Positions 44,187-52,570 of a stretch of DNA of 64,000 nucleotides are shown in pieces (position 1 is the first letter of the stretch; every line of letters starts with the position of its first letter). The notes beneath the pieces are model-generated. The model saw only the letters and a list, made by a program, of their open reading frames with translations. It was not told where the DNA came from and ran no database searches. Origin of the DNA: Pseudofrankia inefficax. GTDB taxonomy: Bacteria > Actinomycetota > Actinomycetes > Frankiales > Frankiaceae. The stretch lies in the NCBI RefSeq assembly GCF_000166135.1, contig NC_014666.1, forward strand, positions 248,001 to 312,000, written 5' to 3'. The position numbers and the translations under genes were made by a program.

Positions 44187-46016
44187 ATGGCACGAGCGGT
44201 CGGCATCGACCTCGGCACCACGAACTCCGTCGTGAGCGTGCTCGAGGGTGGTGAGCCAACGGTCATCGCGAACGCCGAGGGCTCGCGCACGACCCCGTCG
44301 GTTGTGGCCTTCGCGAAGAACGGCGAGGTCCTGGTCGGCGAGGTCGCGAAGCGGCAGGCGGTCACGAACGTCGAGCGGACGATCCGGTCGGTCAAGCGCC
44401 ACATGGGCACCGACTGGAAGATGAAGGTCGACAACAAGGACTTCACCCCGCAGCAGATCAGCGCCTTCATCCTGCAGAAGCTCAAGCGCGACGCCGAGGC
44501 CTACCTGGGCGAGACGGTGACCGACGCGGTCATCACCGTCCCGGCGTACTTCGACGACGCGCAGCGGCAGGCCACGACCGAGGCCGGCACCATCGCCGGC
44601 CTGAACGTCATGCGGATCGTCAACGAGCCCACCGCCGCGGCCCTGGCCTACGGCCTGGACAAGGGCGAGAAGGAGCAGACGATCCTGGTCTTCGACCTCG
44701 GCGGTGGCACGTTCGACGTGTCCCTGCTGGAGATCGGTGACGGCGTCGTGGAGGTCAAGGCCACCCACGGCGACACCCACCTCGGCGGTGACGACTGGGA
44801 CCAGCGGATCACCGACCACCTGATCAAGACCTTCCAGGGTCAGCACGGCGTGGACCTGGCGAAGGACAAGATGGCGCTGCAGCGGCTGCGTGAGGCGGCC
44901 GAGAAGGCCAAGATCGAGCTTTCGCAGTCGACCCAGACCACGATCAACCTGCCGTACATCACCGCGTCGGCCGAGGGCCCGCTGCACCTGGACGTGTCGC
45001 TGACCCGGGCCGAGTTCCAGCGGATGACCCAGGACCTGATCGACCGCTGCAAGATCCCGTTCCAGCAGGCGGTCAAGGACGCGGGCATCAAGGTCGCCCA
45101 AATCGACCACGTCGTCCTCGTCGGTGGCTCCACCCGGATGCCGGCCGTCGTCGACGTGGTCCGCGACCTGACCGGCGGCAAGGAGCCGAACAAGGGCGTC
45201 AACCCGGACGAGGTCGTCGCCGTCGGCGCGAGCCTGCAGGCCGGTGTCCTCAAGGGCGAGGTCAAGGACGTCCTGCTGCTCGACGTCACCCCGCTGTCCC
45301 TGGGCATCGAGACCAAGGGCGGCATCATGACCAAGCTGATCGAGCGCAACACCACGATCCCGACGAAGCGCTCCGAGATCTTCACGACGGCCGAGGACTC
45401 GCAGCCGTCCGTGCAGATCCAGGTCTTCCAGGGCGAGCGCGAGATGGCGGCCTACAACAAGAAGCTCGGCATGTTCGAGCTGACCGGCCTGCCCCCGGCG
45501 CCGCGCGGCGTGCCGCAGATCGAGGTCACCTTCGACATCGACGCGAACGGCATCGTGCACGTCTCGGCGAAGGACCTCGGCACCCAGAAGGAGCAGTCGA
45601 TGACCATCACCGGCGGCTCCGCGCTGCCGAAGGATGACATCGAGAAGATGGTCCGCGACGCCGAGCAGTACGCGGAGGAGGACAAGCAGCGCCGCGAGGA
45701 GGCCGAGACCCGCAACCAGGGCGAGTCGCTCGTCTACTCGACCGAGCGCTTCCTCGCCGAGAACGGCGACAAGGTCGAGGCGACCCTCAAGGCGGACGTC
45801 GAGGAGAAGCTGGCCGACCTGCGCGCGGCCACCGCGGGCACCGACATCGCCGCGATCCGTACGGCCACCGAGGAGCTCGGCAAGGCCAGCACGGCGATGG
45901 GCCAGTCGATGTACGCCGAGGCCCAGGCCGCTGGCGCGGCCGGCGGTGCCGCTGGTGCCCAGGCCGACGACGACGTGGTGGACGCCGAGATCGTCGATGA
46001 GGAGGGCAAGCAGTGA
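44187..46016 (+). CDS. dnaK: molecular chaperone Hsp70
   Basis: 609 residues from ATG 44187. [34 protein letters not shown], and [17 protein letters not shown] are the three Hsp70 signatures; the substrate domain has [20 protein letters not shown]. The tail ends [16 protein letters not shown], the usual actinobacterial C-terminus. First gene of dnaK-grpE-dnaJ-hspR; its stop overlaps the grpE GTG (GTGA). Heat-induced through loss of HspR binding to the two HAIR sites. Confidence 0.98.
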   Translation: MARAVGIDLGTTNSVVSVLEGGEPTVIANAEGSRTTPSVVAFAKNGEVLVGEVAKRQAVTNVERTIRSVKRHMGTDWKMKVDNKDFTPQQISAFILQKLKRDAEAYLGETVTDAVITVPAYFDDAQRQATTEAGTIAGLNVMRIVNEPTAAALAYGLDKGEKEQTILVFDLGGGTFDVSLLEIGDGVVEVKATHGDTHLGGDDWDQRITDHLIKTFQGQHGVDLAKDKMALQRLREAAEKAKIELSQSTQTTINLPYITASAEGPLHLDVSLTRAEFQRMTQDLIDRCKIPFQQAVKDAGIKVAQIDHVVLVGGSTRMPAVVDVVRDLTGGKEPNKGVNPDEVVAVGASLQAGVLKGEVKDVLLLDVTPLSLGIETKGGIMTKLIERNTTIPTKRSEIFTTAEDSQPSVQIQVFQGEREMAAYNKKLGMFELTGLPPAPRGVPQIEVTFDIDANGIVHVSAKDLGTQKEQSMTITGGSALPKDDIEKMVRDAEQYAEEDKQRREEAETRNQGESLVYSTERFLAENGDKVEATLKADVEEKLADLRAATAGTDIAAIRTATEELGKASTAMGQSMYAEAQAAGAAGGAAGAQADDDVVDAEIVDEEGKQ

Positions 46017-46699
46017 GCTCGCCGCACAACGCGGGCTCGGCCGAGGAACCGCCGGTCGTGGTGCGCGACCGGCGGCGCATCGACCCACGTAGCGGAGAGG
46101 TCCGTGCCCAGGCGGCGGCCGAGTCCGCTGCCGGGGGCGAGTCGGCGGCGGCCGAGGCGGCCGCCGGCGGCTCCGGCGCCACCGGGGACGCCGAGCTGCT
46201 TGCGTTGATCGAGTCGCTGAACCTGGCGGTGCAGGAACGCACCGCGGACCTGCAGCGGCTGAAGGCCGAGTACGACAACTACCGCCGCCGCGTGGAGCGG
46301 GACCGCCAGCTGATCGCCGAGCAGGCGACCGGACGGCTGCTCGCCGGGTTGCTGCCCACCCTGGACGACATCGGCCGCGCCCGTGACCACGGCGACCTGG
46401 AAGGACCGTTCAAGGCGGTCGCCGAGTCCCTCGAGGTGGCGTTGGAGGCGCTCGGGCTGGAGCGTTTCGGCGCGGTCGGGGACGAGTTCGACCCGGTGCT
46501 GCACGAGGCGCTGATGCACTCGTACCGCGGCGACGTCACCGCGCCGACCTGCGTGCAGGTGTTCAGGTCCGGCTACTCGATGGGCGGCCGGGTCCTGCGG
46601 GTCGCGCAGGTCGCGGTGGCCGAGCCGGTGGACGAGCCGGAGCCCGCCGAACCGGCGGACGCCGACGCCCCGCCGCCAGCGGACGACACCGACGCGTGA
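46013..46699 (+). CDS. grpE: nucleotide exchange factor GrpE
   Basis: 228 residues, GTG overlapping the dnaK stop. An unstructured acidic N-terminus (1-58) leads to the long dimer helix ([18 protein letters not shown]), then [16 protein letters not shown] and the beta-domain ([30 protein letters not shown]), which are GrpE signatures. It releases ADP from DnaK. A 144-base gap separates it from dnaJ. Confidence 0.95.
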   Translation: MSSPHNAGSAEEPPVVVRDRRRIDPRSGEVRAQAAAESAAGGESAAAEAAAGGSGATGDAELLALIESLNLAVQERTADLQRLKAEYDNYRRRVERDRQLIAEQATGRLLAGLLPTLDDIGRARDHGDLEGPFKAVAESLEVALEALGLERFGAVGDEFDPVLHEALMHSYRGDVTAPTCVQVFRSGYSMGGRVLRVAQVAVAEPVDEPEPAEPADADAPPPADDTDA

Positions 46700-46843
46700 G
46701 ATCGTCTCGCCCGCGACCCCGGCCCCCAGAGTTCCGCGTTCGAGCCTCGCTCGACAATCGGAGTGACGGGTGCCGGGGTGTTGGGCGTGGATCCAGCGCC
46801 GTGGCGGGCTGGGTGAGGAAATCATGAAGAGAGGAGGGGCGCC

Positions 46844-48019
46844 GTGAGTGTTCGCGACATGGTCGAGAAGGACTACTACGCCGCTCTCGGCGTTCCCAAG
46901 GACGCGCCGGCTGCGGACATCAAGAAGGCATACCGCAAGCTGGCCCGCGAGCTGCACCCGGACAAGAACCCGGGTGACGCCAAGGCCGAGGCGCGCTTCA
47001 AGGAAGTCTCCGAGGCCTACGACGTCCTCTCCGACGAGCGCAGGCGACGTGAGTACGACGAGGCCAGGGCCCTGTTCCAGTCCGGCCGCTTCTCCGGCGG
47101 GCCGGGTGGCTTCCCGGGCAACGGCGGCGGCTACGGCAGCGGGTACGCCGGGACCGGGGCGGGCGGCGGGTTCGGCGGCTCCTCCGGCGGCATCAACATG
47201 GATGACCTGCTCGGCGGGTTCGGCGACCTCTTCCAGCGTCAGTCTCCTGGCCGGGGCCCGAAGCGTGGCGTCGACATCGAGGCCGAGGTGACGATCTCGT
47301 TCGAGAAGTCGCTGACCGGCCTGGAGGCGACCGTCCGGATTCCCGGCGCCGCCACCTGCGCCACCTGCAACGGGCTTGGCTCCCGGCCGGGCACGATGCC
47401 GCGGACCTGCCCGGTCTGCCGCGGGCTCGGGGTGATCTCGCGCTCGCAGGGCGGGTTCGCGCTGTCCGAGCCGTGCCGCGAGTGCCTCGGGAAGGGTCAG
47501 CTCATCGACCACCCGTGCCCGGACTGCCACGGCAGTGGCCGCCGCGAGCGGGAGCAGCGCATCCGCATCCCCGCCGGGGTCGCCGACGGCCAGCGGCTGA
47601 AGGTCCGCGGCCGGGGCACTCCCGGGGAGCGCGGCGGCAGTCCCGGTGACCTGGAGGTCACCGTGCACGTCCAGCCGCACCCGGTCTTCGGCCGGGAGGG
47701 CCCGAACCTGACCATCGCGCTGCCGATCACCTTCAGCGAGGCGACCCTGGGCGCCTCGGTGCGGGTGCCGACCCTGGACGGCGCTCCGCTGACCGTCAAG
47801 GTGCCGCCGGGCACGTCGAGCGGGAAGCGGCTGCGGGCCAAGGGCCGGGGTGTCCCGAAGACGGGCGGCGGCAACGGCGACCTGATCGTCACGGTCGAGG
47901 TCGCGGTCCCCAAGCCCACCGACCTGTCGCCGAAGGCGCGGACGGCGCTGCAGGAGTTCGCGCTGGCGCATCCGGGCGACCCCCGCGAGGCCCTGATGGC
48001 GCAGCTCGGACAGCAGTAA
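46844..48019 (+). CDS. dnaJ: chaperone Hsp40 (DnaJ, type I)
   Basis: 391 residues, GTG after GGAGGGG. J domain in residues 9-75 with the HPD triad ([12 protein letters not shown]), a Gly/Phe-rich linker (about 85-125), and a complete zinc domain of four CxxCxGxG repeats ([32 protein letters not shown]). The C-terminal substrate domains follow. It delivers clients to DnaK and stimulates its ATPase. Confidence 0.97.
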   Translation: MSVRDMVEKDYYAALGVPKDAPAADIKKAYRKLARELHPDKNPGDAKAEARFKEVSEAYDVLSDERRRREYDEARALFQSGRFSGGPGGFPGNGGGYGSGYAGTGAGGGFGGSSGGINMDDLLGGFGDLFQRQSPGRGPKRGVDIEAEVTISFEKSLTGLEATVRIPGAATCATCNGLGSRPGTMPRTCPVCRGLGVISRSQGGFALSEPCRECLGKGQLIDHPCPDCHGSGRREREQRIRIPAGVADGQRLKVRGRGTPGERGGSPGDLEVTVHVQPHPVFGREGPNLTIALPITFSEATLGASVRVPTLDGAPLTVKVPPGTSSGKRLRAKGRGVPKTGGGNGDLIVTVEVAVPKPTDLSPKARTALQEFALAHPGDPREALMAQLGQQ

Positions 48020-48044
48020 CAGCAACAGGAGCAGTAGGAGACGT

Positions 48045-48082
48045 GCTCCCGGCCGGGCCGCTGGCCGCCGGCCGCCGGGAGC
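48045..48082. terminator. hairpin between dnaJ and hspR
   Basis: GCTCCCGGC and GCCGGGAGC form a 9-bp stem around a GC-rich 20-base loop that can pair further. It may attenuate transcription into hspR rather than stop it, since hspR normally belongs to the operon. Confidence 0.5.
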
Positions 48083-48230
48083 CCGACAGGCACGGTATCG
48101 CCGGCGAGTCCATCCCCCTGACCCGGAACCACTGCCGGCGGACCAGGCCCAGCAACAGGTAAGACGCAGTCCTGCGGGGGAGGCACTTCGATCGGCCTTC
48201 CTGGGCCGGAGCGGAAGTGAGGCAGGGGAG

Positions 48231-48788
48231 ATGAACAACCCACGCGCGAACCGGACCTCTGACCCGCCGACGGGCGGGCCCGCGAGCCCGCTCGGCGCCG
48301 ACGACCCACAGGGTGCCCCGGGGCACCGCGCCGGCCCGGGCGCGCCCCGCCCGTCGTACCCGCTGCCCGGCCGGGGTGGCCCCGCGCACGACGACGACGC
48401 GCCCGTGTACGTCATCTCGATCGCCGCGGAGCTCGCCGGCATGCATCCGCAGACGCTGCGGTCCTACGACAGGCTCGGCCTGGTCACGCCAGGCCGGACG
48501 GCTGGTCGTGGCCGGCGCTACTCGGCGCGTGACGTGGCGCTGCTGCGCGAGGTCCAGCGGCTCTCCCAGGAGGAGGGCGTCAACCTCGAAGGCATCCGCC
48601 AGATCCTCCAGCTCGGCGCCCAGGTGCTGGCGCTGCAGGCCGAGGTCGTCCGGCTGCACGAGGAACTGGCCAAGGCCAGGGCCGAGGCGGACCGTCGGGT
48701 CTCCGAGGCGCACGCCAGCCACCGCCGCGACCTCGTCCCGGTCGACCGCGGCGCCATCGTCGTCTGGCGGCCGGGCCCCCGCCGCTAG
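48231..48788 (+). CDS. hspR: heat-shock repressor HspR (MerR family)
   Basis: 185 residues. After an unusually long, Pro/Gly-rich N-terminal extension (about 55 residues) comes the MerR-type winged HTH: VYVISIAAELAGMHPQTLRS, YDRLGLVTPGRTAGRGRRYS, DVALLREVQRLSQEEGVNLE. A leucine-rich coiled coil follows. HspR binds HAIR sites, here seen upstream of dnaK and clpB, with DnaK as co-repressor in relatives. Confidence 0.93.
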   Translation: MNNPRANRTSDPPTGGPASPLGADDPQGAPGHRAGPGAPRPSYPLPGRGGPAHDDDAPVYVISIAAELAGMHPQTLRSYDRLGLVTPGRTAGRGRRYSARDVALLREVQRLSQEEGVNLEGIRQILQLGAQVLALQAEVVRLHEELAKARAEADRRVSEAHASHRRDLVPVDRGAIVVWRPGPRR

Positions 48789-48792
48789 CGGA

Positions 48793-48820
48793 GGGCGCCC
48801 GCCGCCAGGGGCGGGGGCCC
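48793..48820 (+). terminator. hspR terminator hairpin
   Basis: GGGCGCCCGCC and GGCGGGGGCCC pair with one mismatch around loop GCCAGG, immediately after the hspR stop. Confidence 0.7.
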
Positions 48821-49242
48821 GAGGTCCGGCGGCCCTCTCCATGGCGCGATCACGGCAAATGATTCGGGCCATTGTCTGATTGTCAAGAGAGGGTGCCACC
48901 ACCTCCAGTCGAGTCGATTGGTGGTGCTAACTTCAATGGGTCATCCGTCGACGGATGGATCGTCATGTCCGCGACAGTGGGGACAAGAGGCGGACATTCA
49001 CGAGCCGCCTAGCCCGTTTTCTTCGTCGCTCACGCGGCAGGTTGGCGCAGCCAGAACCCTCGTCTACCAGCCACGATGAGGCGCGATCGGCCAGCCGGCG
49101 CGCCGCGAGGCGTAGCGGGGCCTAGGCGTTGTCCGGGCCCCGACATTCATTTTCGCTAGCCCATTTCTTTACTGCTTGGCACCTTCGTCTCCAGTAGGTA
49201 CCGCCGACAACCGGCGGTCGGAGCTGGTATTCGGAGGTCGTC
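48821..49242. other. 422-base gap upstream of lipoprotein member 4
   Basis: CACCACC at 48897-48903 and GGTGGTG at 48920-48926 form a weak hairpin. The stretch 48950-49060 is less GC-rich and may hold the promoter. No gene visible. Confidence 0.4.
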
Positions 49243-50010
49243 ATGCACGGGCAGGGGTGGGGTCGGCGGCTGCGCCGCGGGGCGTGTGTCGGGGTCGCGG
49301 CTACGGCGATGGCCGTCCTCGCGGCGGGCTGTCAGAGCGGGGGTGACCCGACGATCGCGCCGGCGCCCGAGGTCACCTCGGCCGTGACCACCCCGGTGGT
49401 CACGACTCCGCCGGCTACCCCGCCGCAGGACCTCAAGGCGACGGACTACGTGCTGACCGCCGGTCCGGAGACCGACGGATTCGACGGCTCGGGCGGAGCC
49501 GACGAGGACACGACCGACCCGGCGGCTCGGGCGCGGATCGCGGCCTGCGTCGGTGTGCCCGACTACAACCCGGCGGAGCCGTTCGACCGGTCGAGCGGCG
49601 ACACGTTCGTCGGCCAGCAGGACCAGATGACCCAGGCCAGCAGTCAGGCGAAGATCCTCTCGGCGGCTCAGGTCCGCCAGGACGCGAGCATCGTCACCAA
49701 CCCGCGATTCGCCGACTGCATGCGCGCCGAACTCGTCAGCTCGATCGGCGACAAGCCGATCGGAGGCGAGACCTACAAGATCCTCTCGGTCCGGTCGCTC
49801 TCGCACCCCGATGGCATCACGGCGTTCTTCCGGACCACCATGGAAGTCTCCAACGCCGACACCACCCAGCGGTTCTTCATGGACGTCGCCTACTTCTACG
49901 TCGGTCAGGTCGCCGTCGAGCTGGACTTCCAGAACTTCGACAGCCCGATGCCGGCCTCGACCGAACAGGCCATGGCCGCCCAGATCACCGACAAGCTGAC
50001 CGACCAGTGA
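49243..50010 (+). CDS. paralogous secreted lipoprotein, member 4
   Basis: 255 residues from ATG 49243. Lipobox AAGC near residue 29 (MAVLAAGCQSG), a Thr/Pro linker, then the family core: TDYVLTAGPETDGFDG, first cysteine in AACVGVPDYN, KILSAAQVRQDASIVTNPRF followed by ADC with the second cysteine, and FFMDVAYFYVGQVAVELDFQ. The C-terminal helix AMAAQITDKLTDQ is as in members 1 and 5. Convergent with member 5; function unknown. Confidence 0.8.
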   Translation: MHGQGWGRRLRRGACVGVAATAMAVLAAGCQSGGDPTIAPAPEVTSAVTTPVVTTPPATPPQDLKATDYVLTAGPETDGFDGSGGADEDTTDPAARARIAACVGVPDYNPAEPFDRSSGDTFVGQQDQMTQASSQAKILSAAQVRQDASIVTNPRFADCMRAELVSSIGDKPIGGETYKILSVRSLSHPDGITAFFRTTMEVSNADTTQRFFMDVAYFYVGQVAVELDFQNFDSPMPASTEQAMAAQITDKLTDQ

Positions 50011-50079
50011 GCCCGCTGCGCTGTTGCCGCTGAACCGGGCCGGCAGCGGGCGTCCAGCCGGACGAGAGGGGCGAACATC

Positions 50080-50135
50080 GAGGGTCCAGGCGTCATGATC
50101 GTCGTCTGGACCCTCGACTGGTCGTAATCAGGGCC
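50080..50135. repeat. rearranged palindromic repeat, copy E
   Basis: A right half (GAGGGTCCAGGCGTCATGATC-like, 50080-50100) is followed directly by a left half (GATCGTCGTCTGGACCCTC, then GACTGGTCGTAATCAGGGC, 50097-50135). The halves are in swapped order compared with copy D, as expected if two elements recombined or a tandem pair lost its outer halves. It lies between convergent lipoproteins 4 and 5. Confidence 0.75.
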
Positions 50136-50219
50136 TGCGCGCGGGGGCTTCGGGCCGACCGAGGGGTCGCTGAGCGGGCTACCGGCCGGGCGGGGCGGCC
50201 GGCAGGCGGCCGCCCGCGG

Positions 50220-50975
50220 TCACTGCTGCTTGAGCTTCCCGGCCATCTGAGCCGTGGCCGTCAGCACCAGGTCGTTGGCCGGGTTCGCCAAGGAGGTCAC
50301 GCTCAACTGGTCCTCGATCTGCCCGGAGCTGAGGAAGACCACGTCGATGACCATGACCTGTACCTGCTGGTTGGTGGCGTTGTCGAGAATCGGGAGAGCA
50401 AACAGGACGCGAGCCGAGGCGCCGGCCGGGACGCGGGCGTTGCGGGGCGCGACTTCCCCCCAGTGGACGGCGTCGTTGGGCTCGCCCGCACCCTTCACCC
50501 AGTCCACGAGCGTCTGCTGAAAACAGGAGCCGAAGCGCGGGTCGCGCAGGGTCTCGTCATCACGCGCACGCTGCGCCGGCGACACGATCTGCGTGCTCGA
50601 GTTGACGGCGACCTCACCGTCGTTGAGAGACAGGCCAACACCGTCGCCGGCCGCGATCGGCGGTTCGACCGTCGTGCCGAGACAGGTCGCGACCAGCCGG
50701 AACGGGCTGATGTCCGGGTCTGTCAGGTCGGAGTAGGCCGACGCGGCCGAGGTCACCGTGAACGACTTGGTCTCGGCGCCCTGGGCGTAGACGAAGGCAA
50801 GAGGATCGAGCTTCTTCGACGACGTGGCGACGCTGGCTTCCGCCGTTCGCGGCGCCGTACTGGCCGAGGTCGCACTGTTCGCGCCGACGGTGGAGCCGCA
50901 GCTACAGAGCGTGAACACCGCGACGGCCGCGACGGCCGCGCCTGCCCAGCCGGCCCGAATCCGGGTCAACATCAT
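50220..50975 (-). CDS. paralogous secreted lipoprotein, member 5
   Basis: 251 residues from ATG 50975 (an ATG-ATG pair). Signal peptide with lipobox LCSC (VAVFTLCSCGS), then LAFVYAQGAETKSFTVTSA, first cysteine in VATCLGTTVEP, SPAQRARDDETLRDPRFGSC with the second cysteine, VPAGASARVLFA, and VIDVVFLSSGQIEDQLSVTS. Closest to member 1 in sequence and in promoter. Confidence 0.8.
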   Translation of the reverse strand: MMLTRIRAGWAGAAVAAVAVFTLCSCGSTVGANSATSASTAPRTAEASVATSSKKLDPLAFVYAQGAETKSFTVTSAASAYSDLTDPDISPFRLVATCLGTTVEPPIAAGDGVGLSLNDGEVAVNSSTQIVSPAQRARDDETLRDPRFGSCFQQTLVDWVKGAGEPNDAVHWGEVAPRNARVPAGASARVLFALPILDNATNQQVQVMVIDVVFLSSGQIEDQLSVTSLANPANDLVLTATAQMAGKLKQQ

Positions 50976-51041
50976 GATGGTCCTTAGTCCTGGTATCGCG
51001 CGGCACAAAACAGGGCGATCAGCCCTGCCCGCGCGGACAAC

Positions 51042-51063
51042 GACCATAGCGTTGTAGATGGTC
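51042..51063 (-). promoter_or_regulatory. palindromic promoter motif of lipoprotein member 5
   Basis: GACCAT, 10 bases, ATGGTC, 67 bases upstream of the ATG; nearly identical to 33677-33698 including flanking CGACGACC/ACAACGACC bases. TATGGT on the minus strand may be the -10. Confidence 0.65.
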
Positions 51064-51195
51064 GCGAACCATTTCAACGCGGACCAATCGGGCAGGCTCG
51101 CGGCCTCGCGGCCGGGCCCGCCCCAGACAGCGGGCGGCGGTCAGGCGCCGGGTCAGACCGAGAGAGTCACGGCCTGGGTCCCGGGAGCGGTGCAT

Positions 51196-51268
51196 GATCG
51201 CGGTTTCGGCCCTCGGGTGGTCGCAGAAGGCTGCTGAGCATGACCACCCGAGGGCCAAGACGGCGATC
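51196..51268. repeat. 73-bp palindromic repeat, copy F
   Basis: Begins GATCGCGGTTTCGGCCCTC and ends GAGGGCCAAGACGGCGATC; inner arms GGGTGGTC and GACCACCC pair perfectly. It lies between lipoprotein member 5 and the next minus-strand lipoprotein. Confidence 0.9.
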
Positions 51269-51330
51269 ACCGGCCGGCCGGTGGTGCCGTGGCCGGGCGC
51301 TTCGGCTTCAGATCGGCTTCAGGCGGTGGT

Positions 51331-51807
51331 TTAGACGGAGAAGGTGACGGTCTGCGTTCCCGGGGGGACGTTGTCGGAGATCACGGCCGAGCCGGAGCCG
51401 ATGGTCTGGCCGAACTGGACCTCGCAGGACTGGCCGGGGGCGAAGGTGCCGATGCAGCCGTTGGTCAGGATGCCCTCGAAGAGCGGGGCGGGCGGCGCGT
51501 CGACGGCGGTGATCTTCAGAGGCGCCGTCCCCGTGCTCGTGATCGTCAGCAGCGGGCAGTGGTGCGAGCCGCCGGGGCAGTCGCCCCAGACGATCGCCGT
51601 CCCGATCCCGGGCTTGCCGTGCGGCGGCGGGTGCGAGCCGGGCCCGCCCGCCGGCGGCCAGCAGGCCGTCAGCGCCGCGAGGGCGAGGCTGACCAGGGCA
51701 AAGGCGAAGGCCATCCGCCGCCGGCTGGTCCCGCGGGGCAACGATCGTTCTGGGGCGGGCGCCCGCTCGGTCGCCGTCGAGCCAGGGTTGACACCGGAAG
51801 TCTGCAT
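51331..51807 (-). CDS. lipoprotein with a choice-of-anchor/ASH-like beta domain
   Basis: 158 residues from ATG 51807, 5 bases after GGAGGG. A positively charged start is followed by FAFALVSLALAALTACWPPA with lipobox LTAC, then a Gly/Pro/His linker. The outer domain has LLTITSTGTAPLKITAVDAP and GCIGTFAPGQSCEVQFGQT, a pattern common in ASH/choice-of-anchor D immunoglobulin-like domains. Not related to the five-member family. Function unknown. Confidence 0.7.
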   Translation of the reverse strand: MQTSGVNPGSTATERAPAPERSLPRGTSRRRMAFAFALVSLALAALTACWPPAGGPGSHPPPHGKPGIGTAIVWGDCPGGSHHCPLLTITSTGTAPLKITAVDAPPAPLFEGILTNGCIGTFAPGQSCEVQFGQTIGSGSAVISDNVPPGTQTVTFSV

Positions 51808-52455
51808 CCGGTCCCTCCGTATCGTCTGGATGCGTCGGAGGCGCGAGGAAGCGTTCGCATCCCCCGGCTGGCTGTGCCCGGACAGGGATAGACGACAGCG
51901 GCCGGCGGGCCCCGGGCAAATCCCGCCGATCATGAAATCTGGGGCGCGTTCCCGCGTGAACAAAGCCGAATCACGTCGAGGCGGTGCCCGCGTCGGGGTC
52001 CGCCACGCCACGAAGCCGCGCGATCACCCCCGACTGCGATCGGGAAGCTTAGGGCCCGCCGCGACGCCGGCACCGATCGCTGTCGCGTAACCGACAGGAC
52101 CCCCACGATTGCCTGGGAACAAGGGCTCGGCGCTGGTGGGAAGGGCGGCTCCGGCCGGCGACGCCTACCTCGTGGTCGACGATTCGACCCGGTGCCGACC
52201 ACCACGTATGGCTCCTTCACCCACCCCCCACCGAAGGGCCAGCCAAGACCTCCAGCAAGTCCGCGGAGCCGGACCGACCACCGTCTCGTGGCTGTGGTCA
52301 GCGCATTGGTCACCCCCGCGCGTCCTACGCGGTGGCTGCGAATCTTGGCTCTGGGCGGTCGCGGGGCAGGTCTCGATCAGCGGCGGACGGCATGCGGTCG
52401 GCGCGAGGAGGCCGGGGAACATCTCGGGGCGGGAACATTGGACGACCGTCCGAGA
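51808..52455. other. long gap upstream of clpB
   Basis: Frames such as minus 51930-52313 are arginine- and proline-rich with no motif. GC content is slightly lower near 51930-51975. Apart from the HAIR operator that follows at 52456, I see no feature. Confidence 0.4.
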
Positions 52456-52476
52456 GTTGAGTGGAAGTGACTCAGG
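52456..52476. promoter_or_regulatory. HAIR operator of clpB
   Basis: TTGAGT, 7 bases (GGAAGTG), ACTCAG: a strong match to the HspR consensus, 95 bases before the clpB ATG. Puts clpB in the same HspR regulon as dnaK. Confidence 0.87.
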
Positions 52477-52570
52477 TATGCTTAGCGCTAGCAGCGCTGG
52501 GCCTGACGTCACGAACCTTGTAGGCGACGGACGACAGGGCCGCCGACGACGATGACCACTGGGGAACCGC

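Noticed and set aside
51930-52313. 127-residue minus-strand frame upstream of clpB
   Set aside because: Arg/Pro-rich, no motif, and it covers the expected upstream region of clpB.
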